Part shown: positions 9,909-18,103 of the stretch, piece after piece
Layout: every line of letters begins with the position of its first letter
How positions within the stretch are numbered: position 1 is the stretch's first letter
Origin: Mucilaginibacter pankratovii
GTDB taxonomy: Bacteria > Bacteroidota > Bacteroidia > Sphingobacteriales > Sphingobacteriaceae
Length of the DNA stretch: 64,000 bases
NCBI RefSeq assembly: GCF_014773265.1
Contig: NZ_JACWMY010000017.1
Location: 45,812-109,811, forward strand
Direction: 5' to 3'
The notes under the pieces: model-generated
Databases searched by the model: none
Told to the model about the DNA's origin: nothing
The model's input: only the letters and a program-made list of their open reading frames with translations
Program-made: the position numbers and the translations under genes

Positions 9909-11087
9909 ATGAAAAGGCTTACGCTATTGTGTTTGTTTATTTGCTGCGCGATGCACCAGGGCGTGGCCCAAACAAAGCCGGTAAACCTTACCGATATTAA
10001 ATTTACAGTAGCAGAAGCGCCGGAATGGTCGGCATTGCTGAAGCGCGATAAAGGCTGGTTTGGCGGCGACGGAATTTACACCATACCACTAAGTGGGATA
10101 GAGGGAAAACGTGCAAAGGCGAAGGATAAGATCTTGTTCATCTTTAGTGATAGCATGATAGGGGAGATAAGGGATAATACCATGATGCCGGGCTATAAAA
10201 TGATCCATAATTCGGTTGCGCTGCTCAACGGAAATAGGCCGCTGGCCAAACAAATGAAGTTTTACTGGGATAAGGATGCCAAAGGTAACGCCGAATCTAT
10301 ATTCATTCCCAAAACACCCAAAACAGATAGTACCGACTACTATTGGCTGGGCGATGGCTTTGTGAACCAAGCGAATAATGCCACCTACATCTTTGGCTAC
10401 CGGGTACGCAATGTAAGCAGCGGGGCATTCGGTTTTAGGGAGGTTGGCAATACGCTTATCAAAATCCCGGCAGGCAGCAAGCCACCTTATAAGGATCTGA
10501 AACAGATGGATACTCCCCTTTACCTGCTGGATGAAAAGAATGATATCGGATCGTTTGGCGCAGGTGTTTATGTAAATACCAAAACCGCTGGCGCGCCGCA
10601 ACCAGATGGCTATATTTATACTTACGGTGTAAGGGGTATGGTTAAAAACCTGATGGTGGCCCGTGTGCTGCCAAAAGATTTTGAAGATTTTACCAAATGG
10701 ACCTATTGGGACGGCAACGCTTGGGTAAGCGATATCAGTAAAGTGGCCAATATAACCGATGGCGTATCCAACGAGTTAAGTGTATCTGCCCTGCCGGATG
10801 GGCGTTATGCATTAATCTTTCAGCATGGCGGCATGAGCACAACAGTGGGGATGCGTATCGGCGCAAGTCCCGTAGGGCCGTTTGGCCCCATTATCAAGTT
10901 ATGGGATTGTAAGCCGGACCTGGTGGAGAAAACCTTTGTGGTGTACAACGCTAAGGCCCACCCAAGCTTATCTAAACCGGGCGAGCTGCTGATCAGCTAC
11001 AATATCAATTCCGTAGAGTTTATTAAAGACCTTAAGGTACACCCTAACTTGTACCGGCCGCGGTTTATAAGGGTAAAATTTCAATAG
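9909..11087 (+). CDS. Exported DUF5005/DUF4185-like five-bladed propeller protein
   Basis: 392-residue protein with a signal peptide ending HQGVAQ and no lipobox. Visible features fit a small beta-propeller related to glycosidase clans: WFGGDGIYTIPL near 50, KILFIFSDS near 75, YYWLGDGFV near 145, and YIYTYGVRG near 235, each an aromatic/Gly-Asp blade motif like those in GH43-like folds. I recall such proteins being annotated as DUF5005 or DUF4185, and the activity is not established to my knowledge. It starts 27 bases after lgt, so it could be read through from lgt, though its role is more likely tied to the glycan genes that follow. The family call is from memory of the motif pattern. Confidence 0.6.
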   Translation: MKRLTLLCLFICCAMHQGVAQTKPVNLTDIKFTVAEAPEWSALLKRDKGWFGGDGIYTIPLSGIEGKRAKAKDKILFIFSDSMIGEIRDNTMMPGYKMIHNSVALLNGNRPLAKQMKFYWDKDAKGNAESIFIPKTPKTDSTDYYWLGDGFVNQANNATYIFGYRVRNVSSGAFGFREVGNTLIKIPAGSKPPYKDLKQMDTPLYLLDEKNDIGSFGAGVYVNTKTAGAPQPDGYIYTYGVRGMVKNLMVARVLPKDFEDFTKWTYWDGNAWVSDISKVANITDGVSNELSVSALPDGRYALIFQHGGMSTTVGMRIGASPVGPFGPIIKLWDCKPDLVEKTFVVYNAKAHPSLSKPGELLISYNINSVEFIKDLKVHPNLYRPRFIRVKFQ

Positions 11088-11405
11088 ACTGGCGGATGAA
11101 AAGGTGTGTATTTTTCATTTCCTATTTATCGCCAGCAATTAGGGTTTACAAAAGTTTACACAATTCACAAAATTAATTTGTAATTAATTTATAATCAATT
11201 AGTTGTATTTTTGCAGGGTTTACATAAATATCGTTTTTTTTAATCGTCAAAAAAGGTAATTTTTCAATTTTTCGGGTCAGCGGCGAGTATACCGTTCAGC
11301 CACCCACTCGCTATTTCCGAATAATTCTCACATATAATTTGTTACTTTAAAAATAATATATAATTTAGCTAAATCAATTTAGCATTTACTGCCAATTAAA
11401 CTAAA
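11088..11405 (+). other. 318-base intergenic leader before the SGNH esterase gene
   Basis: AT-rich, no reading frame. It holds a -7-like element TATTTTTG at 11206-11213 (consensus TAnnTTTG) with a TTTG at 11177-11180, 25 bases upstream, which is longer than the usual 19-22. If used it would give a leader of roughly 190 bases. The last 60 bases contain the ATTTAGC half-site cluster listed separately. Confidence 0.4.
11363..11383. promoter_or_regulatory. Palindrome ATTTAGCTAAAT plus a third half-site
   Basis: A 12-base perfect palindrome at 11363-11374 is followed two bases later by a third copy of the half-site ATTTAGC (11377-11383). It lies 23 bases before the SGNH start codon. The position and symmetry suit a repressor or activator site, but AT-rich palindromes arise easily by chance and no regulator can be assigned. 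Confidence 0.3.
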
Positions 11406-12068
11406 ATGAAGAAATTATTAATGCTTGCCGCAATTGTGGTAATGTGCAGCTTCCAAACCAAAAAACCGGTTAAGATCGTATTTTTCGGCGATTCCATTAC
11501 CGAATACGGTGTACGCCCGGATGGCTATATTACGCTGTTCCAGCAAAAACTAAAGGATAATAACAAAGCCGGCGATTATGAGGCTGCAGGGGCGGGTATA
11601 GGCGGTAATAAGATCTACGACTTATACCTGCGCTACGAAGAGGATGTACTCACCAAGAACCCCGATGTGGTGGTGATATGGGTAGGGGTGAACGATGTGT
11701 GGCACAAGCGGATGTTTGGTACCGGCACCGATTGGGACAAATTTGGCAAATTCTACACCGCGCTCATCAAAAAATTCCAGGCAAAGGGCATTAAGGTTAC
11801 CATTTGCACGCCGGCATCCGTGGGCGAAAAAACGGATTACAGTAATGAACTGGATGGCGACCTGAACAAATACTCGCAGATCATCCGCGATATAGCCGCG
11901 CAAAACAATTGCGGATTGATAGATTTCCGTAAGATCTTCCACGAATACGGTTTAAAGAACAACCCGGAGAATAAAGATAGGGGAATCCTTACCGGCGACG
12001 GTGTGCACCTGAATGCAGAGGGTAATAAACAAGTGGCCGATATCATGTATCAAACGCTGATTAAATAG
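11406..12068 (+). CDS. Secreted SGNH/GDSL-family hydrolase (probable carbohydrate esterase)
   Basis: 220-residue hydrolase with a short hydrophobic N-terminus (LLMLAAIVVMCSF). All four SGNH blocks are present: block I FFGDSITEYG with the nucleophile Ser at about residue 31, block II Gly in GAGIGGNKIYDL, block III VGVND, and block V DGVHLN with the Asp-x-x-His pair near the C-terminus. The family hydrolyses esters; next to a mannosidase and other glycan genes, deacetylation of a polysaccharide is the most natural guess. It is followed by a terminator at 12095, so it may be transcribed alone. Confidence 0.88.
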   Translation: MKKLLMLAAIVVMCSFQTKKPVKIVFFGDSITEYGVRPDGYITLFQQKLKDNNKAGDYEAAGAGIGGNKIYDLYLRYEEDVLTKNPDVVVIWVGVNDVWHKRMFGTGTDWDKFGKFYTALIKKFQAKGIKVTICTPASVGEKTDYSNELDGDLNKYSQIIRDIAAQNNCGLIDFRKIFHEYGLKNNPENKDRGILTGDGVHLNAEGNKQVADIMYQTLIK

Positions 12069-12094
12069 TATTTTTTGGTTTATATTTTGGTTTG

Positions 12095-12122
12095 AAAGGG
12101 GGCGGTGACGCCTCCTTTTTTT
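12095..12122 (+). terminator. Rho-independent terminator after the SGNH gene
   Basis: Ten-base stem AAAGGGGGCG / CGCCTCCTTT (one G-U pair), loop GTGA, followed by an uninterrupted T run. It is 27 bases past the SGNH stop and 65 bases before the GH92 start. Confidence 0.82.
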
Positions 12123-12186
12123 AGACCCTTTGCTAAAACGATTTCGGTAGCTAATTCGATAGGTCATCGATAAATTACATTTACAA

Positions 12187-14469
12187 ATGAAGAGAGCTTT
12201 ACATATCTGCGCAATTTTAATGCTAATGGCGAATATACTCTCGGCACAGGAAGCCAATTTGGTGAAGTACGTAAACACCCGCCAGGGTACCAATACCAAA
12301 TACGAGTTTTCGTACGGTAATACTTACCCGGCAACCTCGCTGCCTTTTGGCATGAACACCTGGACGCCCCAAACCGGCAAAAACGGCGACGGCTGGAAAT
12401 ACCAGTACTTTGAGAAAAAGATCCGTGGCTTTCAGCAATCGCACCAATGCAGCTCCTGGGTGAACGATTATGCGGTGTTTTCGCTGATGCCTGTAACCGG
12501 CGATTTGATAGTGAACGAGGATAAACGCGCTGCAAACTTTAGCCACGCTAACGAAATTGCCCAGCCCAGCTATTACAAAGTAAAGCTGGATAACAATATC
12601 ACCACCGAGATGACGCCTACCGAGCGTGGCGCGCACCTGCGTTTTACGTTCCCGAAAGGTGCAGGTTCATACCTCGTGCTGGATGGCTACACCAAAATGA
12701 GCATGGTAAGCATCAACCCAAAAACAAAAACCATCACCGGCTATGTGAACAACTGCCGCTGGGCACCGCAGGGTTTTAAAAACTACTTCATCATTACTTT
12801 TGATAAATCTTTTACCGCTTTTGGTACCTGGGAGAATAAAAAGAACACCACTAAAGCCGGCGATAAAACCGCAGAAGGCGATGGCGTTGGTGCTTATATC
12901 AAATTTAAGGATGGCGAAACCGTGCAGGCTAAAGTGGCTTCATCCTATATCAACCCTGAGCAGGCAGCGCTTACTTTAAAAACAGAACTGGGCGGCTACA
13001 AATCATTTAACGATACCCGCAAAGCGGCAGATAAAGTTTGGAACACACTGCTCGGCCGTATGGCGGTAGAGGGCGGTACGGAAGAAGAAAAGGCAACTTT
13101 TTATTCTTGTTTGTACCATGCCAACCTGTTTTCGCACCAGTTTTTTGAGTATGGTAAGGATGGTAAACCATATTACTATAGTCCTTACGATGGCAAGGTA
13201 CACGATGGCTATATGTATACCGATAACGGTTTTTGGGATACCTTCCGTGCCCAGTTTCCGCTGAATACGGTGTTGCATCCAAAAATGGAAGGGCAGTTGG
13301 TCCAAGCCCTTCTGGATGCACAAAAACAATGCGGCTGGCTGCCGTCATGGTCCTTCCCCGGCGAAACAGGGGGGATGCTGGGTAACCATTCTATATCCTT
13401 GCTTGCCGATGCCTGGATGAAGGGGATTCGCAGTTTCGACCCAAAACAAGCTCTTGAGGCTTATTACCACGAGGCCACCAACAAAGGCCCATGGGGTAGT
13501 GCAAACGGTCGCCCCGGATGGAAGGAATATTATGCAAATGGCTTTGTGCCCTACACTAAGCAAACCGAAGGCGCTACTGCCTGGACGCTTGAATTTGCTT
13601 ACGATGATTTTTGCGCCTATCAACTGGCAAAGGCAACCGGTAATAAATTTTATGAAGATGTGTTTGCCCGCCAGATGTATAATTATAAAAACCTCTTCGA
13701 CCCGAAAACGCGCTTTATGCGTGCAAAAGACGCCAAGGGGGATTGGATAGAACCCTTCGACCCGATGGATTGGGGCGGCCCGTATACGGAGGGTAACGCC
13801 TGGCACTGGACCTGGTCGGTTTTTCATGATACGCAGGGGTTGATTAACCTGATGGGCGGCGATAAAAATTTCACTGCGAAGATCGACTCGGTATTCAGCG
13901 AGCCGGGTACCATCAAAGTTGGCGGCTACGGGCAGGTTATCCACGAGATGACGGAGATGGCCGAATTTAAAATGGGCCAGTTTGCACAGGGGAACGAACC
14001 CATCCACCACATGCTGTACATGTACAACTATGCCGGCCAACCCTGGAAAGCCCAGCAGCACCTGCGCGAGGTGATGGACAAAATGTACAACGCAACGGAA
14101 AATGGTTATCCGGGCGACGAGGATGAGGGACAAATGTCGAGCTGGTTTGTACTGAGCGCGGCGGGCTTTTACAGCGTTTGCCCGGGAACGGATCAGTATG
14201 TTATTAGTAGCCCGCTGTTTAAGAAAATGACCATCGCGTTGGAGAACGGCAATAAATTCACCATTGAGGCCAATAATAATAACAAAACTAACGTGTATAT
14301 CCAGTCCGCAACGCTAAATGGCAAGCCATACACCCATAATTTTATCACGCAAAGCGATATTATGAATGGCGGTGTGCTGCATTTGGAGATGGGCGCTCAA
14401 CCGAATTTAACCCGGGGGCTGGCAGCGGAGGACAGGCCTTTCTCGCTATCAAAAGCGGATAAGCCGTAG
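12187..14469 (+). CDS. GH92 family alpha-mannosidase (exported)
   Basis: Calcium-dependent exo-alpha-mannosidase family, acting mostly on alpha-1,2-, 1,3- or 1,6-linked mannose of N-glycans, yeast mannan or similar chains. The 760-residue product has a signal peptide ending ANILSAQ and no lipobox, so it is predicted periplasmic. Family hallmarks are the opening YVNTRQGTN and SYGNTYPATSLPFGMNTWTP, GFQQSHQCSSW near residue 80, and the acidic catalytic-region motif DEDEGQMSSWFV at about 643. Length is standard for GH92. A monosaccharide permease and a LacI regulator follow on the same strand, which suggests that released mannose is taken up by the permease. The exact linkage cannot be read from the sequence. 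Confidence 0.93.
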   Translation: MKRALHICAILMLMANILSAQEANLVKYVNTRQGTNTKYEFSYGNTYPATSLPFGMNTWTPQTGKNGDGWKYQYFEKKIRGFQQSHQCSSWVNDYAVFSLMPVTGDLIVNEDKRAANFSHANEIAQPSYYKVKLDNNITTEMTPTERGAHLRFTFPKGAGSYLVLDGYTKMSMVSINPKTKTITGYVNNCRWAPQGFKNYFIITFDKSFTAFGTWENKKNTTKAGDKTAEGDGVGAYIKFKDGETVQAKVASSYINPEQAALTLKTELGGYKSFNDTRKAADKVWNTLLGRMAVEGGTEEEKATFYSCLYHANLFSHQFFEYGKDGKPYYYSPYDGKVHDGYMYTDNGFWDTFRAQFPLNTVLHPKMEGQLVQALLDAQKQCGWLPSWSFPGETGGMLGNHSISLLADAWMKGIRSFDPKQALEAYYHEATNKGPWGSANGRPGWKEYYANGFVPYTKQTEGATAWTLEFAYDDFCAYQLAKATGNKFYEDVFARQMYNYKNLFDPKTRFMRAKDAKGDWIEPFDPMDWGGPYTEGNAWHWTWSVFHDTQGLINLMGGDKNFTAKIDSVFSEPGTIKVGGYGQVIHEMTEMAEFKMGQFAQGNEPIHHMLYMYNYAGQPWKAQQHLREVMDKMYNATENGYPGDEDEGQMSSWFVLSAAGFYSVCPGTDQYVISSPLFKKMTIALENGNKFTIEANNNNKTNVYIQSATLNGKPYTHNFITQSDIMNGGVLHLEMGAQPNLTRGLAAEDRPFSLSKADKP

Positions 14470-14559
14470 AATTAAAATTGGCTTCCGCAGTAAAAATTAA
14501 GCGGCTGTTGGTACTTGCAAAACATTTGAGTTAATTTACAGCACCAATATAACCCAATT

Positions 14560-14567
14560 TAACTTTG
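14560..14567 (+). promoter_or_regulatory. Candidate -7 element TAACTTTG before the permease gene
   Basis: Exact match to the Bacteroidota -7 consensus TAnnTTTG, ending four bases before the permease ATG. No TTTG lies at the proper -33 distance (the nearest is 14525-14528, 31 bases away). If used, the transcript would be almost leaderless. Suggestive only. Confidence 0.3.
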
Positions 14568-14571
14568 CCGG

Positions 14572-15801
14572 ATGGACGCCAAACCCAAGTTTACCGAACG
14601 GAAATACCTGTTAGTGCTGCTATTTGTTACCTCCCTGTTTTTAATGTGGGGTATCTCCATGACGCTGGGCGACGTGCTGAACCGCCATTTTCAAAACGTA
14701 CTGCACGTGAGTAAGGCCCGGTCGGCCTATGTGCAGTTCTCCATTTTCGGGGCATACTTTGTAATGGGCATCCCTGCGGGGCTGTTCATGAAACGGTTTG
14801 GATATAAGAACGGTGTTTTGTTAGGGCTGCTGCTTTACTCTGTAGGGGCTTTCCTTTTCATCCCGGCAGCCGATGCCGAATCATTCACATTCTTCAGGAT
14901 AGCATTGTTTATTTTAGCTTGCGGAATGGCTACTTTAGAAGCCGTAGCGCATCCCTTTGTCGCGTCGTTGGGCGACCAGCGTACCAGCGATCAGCGCATT
15001 AACTTTGCCCAGGCATTTAATGGGGTGGGTGGCATTATCGGCCCTATTATCGGCAGCTCGGTTATCTTCGCCGGCGAGCAGGACCTGGTTTCGGTAAAGC
15101 ATCTTTACATCACTATAGGCGCGGTAATTGCTGCTATAGCCATCGCTTTTGCGTTTATCAAAGTTCCGCCATTAACAGATCCGCATACTGTTTCAACCGA
15201 TTCCTATTCAACAGCCGAAGTGGCCCATGCCGATAAAAAACTGTTTCAGCATAAGCATTTTGTTTTTGCGGTGATAGCGCAGTTGTTCAACGTGGCCGCG
15301 CAGGGTGGTACCTGGGCCTATTTTATCAATTACGGCCACGAGGTAATGCATTTTAGCGATGGTAAGGCCAGCTATTTCTTTTCGCTGAGCATGGTAATGA
15401 TGATGATAGGCCGCTTTGCCGGCACTTTCCTGATGCGCTTTATTGCCCCTTACAAATTGTTAGCTGCTTTTGCACTGGGTAATATTTTGATGTGCCTTAT
15501 TGTAGCGCAGGGCTTTGGATGGGTATCGTTTGTGGCGCTTTTGTTCATCAATTTCTTCTTCAGCATTATGTTCCCAACCATATTTAGCCTTGGGCTGAAA
15601 AACATGGGCAAGCAAACCCAGCAGGCCTCATCGTTTATTGTAATGGGCGTTGTAGGCGGTGGTTTATTTCCGCTGCTGATGGGTTTGGTGGCCAACCATA
15701 ACGTGGCGCAGGCTTATTATCTGCCTATTATTTGTTATGCGGTTATCTTTCTTTTTGGCTTTAACTACCGGCGCCTAAATAAAAACACGGCGGCCGTATA
15801 A
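14572..15801 (+). CDS. FucP-type sugar:H+ symporter of the major facilitator superfamily
   Basis: Inner-membrane importer of 409 residues with about 12 hydrophobic helices and a central charged loop at about residues 200-225. The N-terminus FLMWGISMTLGDVLNRHFQ matches the L-fucose/glucose/galactose permease group (FucP, GluP), and FMKRFGYKNG is the loop 2-3 signature. The central stretch ATLEAVAHPFVASLGD carries the membrane-embedded acidic residue expected in this group. The gene lies 102 bases after GH92 and 128 before the LacI-type regulator, so it probably imports the monosaccharide released by GH92 or the nearby enzymes. Substrates of this family (fucose, glucose, galactose, mannose, N-acetylglucosamine) cannot be told apart by eye. 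Confidence 0.9.
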   Translation: MDAKPKFTERKYLLVLLFVTSLFLMWGISMTLGDVLNRHFQNVLHVSKARSAYVQFSIFGAYFVMGIPAGLFMKRFGYKNGVLLGLLLYSVGAFLFIPAADAESFTFFRIALFILACGMATLEAVAHPFVASLGDQRTSDQRINFAQAFNGVGGIIGPIIGSSVIFAGEQDLVSVKHLYITIGAVIAAIAIAFAFIKVPPLTDPHTVSTDSYSTAEVAHADKKLFQHKHFVFAVIAQLFNVAAQGGTWAYFINYGHEVMHFSDGKASYFFSLSMVMMMIGRFAGTFLMRFIAPYKLLAAFALGNILMCLIVAQGFGWVSFVALLFINFFFSIMFPTIFSLGLKNMGKQTQQASSFIVMGVVGGGLFPLLMGLVANHNVAQAYYLPIICYAVIFLFGFNYRRLNKNTAAV

Positions 15802-15853
15802 TTTTATGTCAAAATAGTATTAGGATGATTGAATTTTATTGGAAATCTTTACA

Positions 15854-15867
15854 ATAAATCGATTTAT
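15854..15867. promoter_or_regulatory. LacI-operator-like palindrome ATAAATCGATTTAT
   Basis: Fourteen-base perfect palindrome with central CpG, the layout of LacI/GalR operators (AAxCGxTT core). It is 63 bases before the LacI-family start codon and 37 bases before that gene's -7-like element, which suits autoregulation. It shares the AATCGATT core with the sites at 25953, 26557 and 56574. Confidence 0.55.
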
Positions 15868-15903
15868 CAGGCATTTCGTACCCTGCTTGTTTGTGATATT
15901 AAT

Positions 15904-15911
15904 TATATTTG
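15904..15911 (+). promoter_or_regulatory. Candidate -7 element TATATTTG of the LacI-family gene
   Basis: Exact TAnnTTTG match, 19 bases before the start codon of the regulator. No TTTG stands at 19-22 bases upstream, so the -33 element would be weak, as may be expected for a lowly expressed regulator. Confidence 0.4.
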
Positions 15912-15929
15912 AATTTATTAAAATAGCAC

Positions 15930-16946
15930 GTGAAAAAACTCTCGATAGTTGATATTGCCAACCACCTAAACGTTTCTAAAACTACCATCTCTTTTATCCT
16001 GAACGGGCGTGCGCAGGAGAAGCGAATTGGCAAAGAGTTGGTAGAGCGTGTAGAAAAATTTGTGGCCGAAGTAGGGTATAAGCCAAACTCGCTCGCCAAG
16101 AGTTTGCGCACCGGCAAATCAAATATCATTGGCCTGATGGTGGAAGATATCTCCAACCCTTTCTTCGCCGCTATTGCCAGGCTGATAGAAGACCGCGCTT
16201 ACAAAAACGGCTACAAAATTATTTATTGCAGTACCGATAACGATACCTCTAAAACCAAGGACCTCATCAACATGTTTCGCGACAGGCATGTGGATGGCTA
16301 TATCATTGCCCCACCCGAAGGCATAGAGGAAGACATCAGTTCGCTGATAAAGGACGGGATGCCGGTGGTATTGTTTGACAGGCACCTGCCAAATGTAAGT
16401 ACCGATTATGTGGAGATAGATAACCTGTTCAGCACCTACAACGCAACCATGCATTTGGTGCAGCAGGGGTATAAAAATATAGCTTTTATCACCTTCGCAT
16501 CGCATCAAACGCAAATGCAGGCGCGTTTGCAGGGATATAAAGACGCTATCAAAGCCAGCGGATTAAAACCCGTAGTGCAGGAGATCGTGTTCGATCAGAA
16601 CGAGGAACTCATCATGGGGCCGATAAGTACCTTCCTCAAAAAAAATAAAAATCTCGATGCCGTGTTCTTTGGAACCAACCACGTGGGTACCTGTGGGTTA
16701 AAAGTGATCAATAACCTTGGCCTAAAAGTGCCGGACGACCTGGCCCTGATATCTTTTGATGATTATGATGTATTTAAACTGTTCTCGCCACCCGTTAGCG
16801 CAATTGCGCAGCCTATAGAAGCTATTGCTGATAGCGTAATAACGGTTTTGCTGAATAAATTGAACACTTCATCGCAGCATATCAGTTCGCAATCTATCGT
16901 ACTGAAAACTGATTTTAACATCAGGGGATCGTCTAAAGCTAAATAA
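15930..16946 (+). CDS. LacI/GalR-family transcriptional regulator
   Basis: Cytoplasmic DNA-binding repressor of 338 residues. GTG 15930 is used because it gives the canonical N-terminus: MKKLSIVDIANHLNVSKTTI covers the helix-turn-helix at residues 5-25, followed by the hinge segment NSLAKSLRTGKS near 50-60 whose Leu inserts at the central CpG of LacI operators. Residues 62-330 are the periplasmic-binding-like effector domain (NIIGLMVEDISNPFFAAIAR, DGYIIAPPEG, VVLFDRHL, LALISFDDYD). It follows the FucP-type permease and GH92 gene, so a monosaccharide or its phosphate is the likely effector. A LacI-type palindrome lies just upstream, and three more sites with the same core occur elsewhere in the window. 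Confidence 0.95.
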   Translation: MKKLSIVDIANHLNVSKTTISFILNGRAQEKRIGKELVERVEKFVAEVGYKPNSLAKSLRTGKSNIIGLMVEDISNPFFAAIARLIEDRAYKNGYKIIYCSTDNDTSKTKDLINMFRDRHVDGYIIAPPEGIEEDISSLIKDGMPVVLFDRHLPNVSTDYVEIDNLFSTYNATMHLVQQGYKNIAFITFASHQTQMQARLQGYKDAIKASGLKPVVQEIVFDQNEELIMGPISTFLKKNKNLDAVFFGTNHVGTCGLKVINNLGLKVPDDLALISFDDYDVFKLFSPPVSAIAQPIEAIADSVITVLLNKLNTSSQHISSQSIVLKTDFNIRGSSKAK

Positions 16947-17091
16947 ACAACGCTTGTGCTCCCGGCAAAATTCCAATTAAAGCGCTTTTCTCCCGAAGAA
17001 AAAAAATTAACAAAATTTAACGCAGAATTGTCATAGAATTATCATTTGGTATTGATTTATCTCCCTATATTAGGGCAAACCAAAATGACAT

Positions 17092-17937
17092 ATGCCAAGA
17101 GGAAACCAGCACCTGCGCTTTGTTAAATTATTTTTACCGTTATTGCTTTTAACAGCAAGTTTCAATGGTTTCGCTCAATCTATCCCTTTGGCAAATGCCT
17201 TTGCCCATAACGATTACTGGCACAAACGGCCGTTGTTTGATGCGCTTGATAACGGATTTACCCATGTGGAAGCTGATATTTACCTGCGCAACGGCAAACT
17301 GATAGTGGCCCATATTTTGCCGATGCTGGAAAAAAATCGCACATTGGAAAGCCTTTACCTGGCACCTTTGATGGAGTGTATCAGCGGTAAAAGCATGCAG
17401 GCGGCCCGCCCTGTGGCCCCCATCACCCTGATGATCGATATTAAATCAAACGCTAATAAAACTTATGCGGCATTAGAAGTACTGCTGAATAAATACAGAT
17501 CAATAATCTCAGGGTATGAAAATGGTACTTACGTACAGCGCCAGATAAACGTAGTAATAACCGGCAACAAGCCCTTTAAAATGCTAAAGGCAGAGAAAAA
17601 CCGCCTTGCCTTTATTGATGAGGACCTGCTGAAAACCTACCACGATACGCTTGCTGCCAACGTATACCAAACCGCCAGCTGCAAATACGGTAAAATACTT
17701 AAATGGAGCGGCAAAGGCGAAATGCCGGCCGCCCAAAAGCAACGCTTAACGGCGTTTGTAAACATGGCCCATAAATACGGTAAAAAGGTAAGGCTATGGG
17801 CATCACCCGAAAAGGAGGTGGTTTGGACGCAATTGCTAAACTGCGGCGTCGACCTGATAAACACCGATAAACTGGAAGAATTGAAAGGCTTTTTATTGGC
17901 AAGGCAGGGCACGTATGCAAATGCAAACCTGCCTTAA
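17092..17937 (+). CDS. Exported glycerophosphodiesterase/PI-PLC-like TIM-barrel protein
   Basis: 281-residue protein with a signal peptide ending FNGFAQ. The pattern AFAHNDYWHKRPLFDALDNG followed by VEADIYLRNGKLIVAH reproduces the GDPD/PI-PLC active-site layout (His-Asn in place of His-Arg, then Glu-Ala-Asp, then a second His), and the rest (MIDIKSN, AFIDEDL, VRLWASPEKEVVWTQLLNCGVDLINTDKLEEL) matches the late strands of GDPD barrels. The family cleaves phosphodiester-linked head groups, so lipid or teichoic-like phosphodiesters are possible substrates. It stands alone between the LacI gene and a terminator at 17955. The role in glycan use, if any, is unclear. Confidence 0.75.
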   Translation: MPRGNQHLRFVKLFLPLLLLTASFNGFAQSIPLANAFAHNDYWHKRPLFDALDNGFTHVEADIYLRNGKLIVAHILPMLEKNRTLESLYLAPLMECISGKSMQAARPVAPITLMIDIKSNANKTYAALEVLLNKYRSIISGYENGTYVQRQINVVITGNKPFKMLKAEKNRLAFIDEDLLKTYHDTLAANVYQTASCKYGKILKWSGKGEMPAAQKQRLTAFVNMAHKYGKKVRLWASPEKEVVWTQLLNCGVDLINTDKLEELKGFLLARQGTYANANLP

Positions 17938-17954
17938 AGGATAATTTAACGCAT

Positions 17955-17993
17955 AAAAGCCCGGTAAACGCTACGTATACCGGGCTTTTTTTT
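17955..17993 (+). terminator. Rho-independent terminator after the GDPD-like gene
   Basis: Perfect 12-base stem AAAAGCCCGGTA / TACCGGGCTTTT (17955-17966 with 17978-17989), 11-base loop, then a run of T. It begins 18 bases after the stop codon. Confidence 0.9.
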
Positions 17994-18103
17994 ATTTTCG
18001 GCTATAGGTAAGTAAAGGCTCAATAAAGCGCAACGGGTCTTAAAAACACAAGGTATATGAAGTACCAGTTTATCAACTGAACGAAAGCATTACAAACTAA
18101 ACT

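Noticed and set aside
12163..12173. ATCGATAAAT-like string upstream of GH92
   Set aside because: It shares part of the AATCGATT core but is not palindromic, so it is not counted among the LacI-type sites.
16979..16988. Palindrome AAAGCGCTTT after the LacI gene
   Set aside because: Central GpC rather than CpG, ten bases only, and it does not match the AATCGATT sites; chance is likely.
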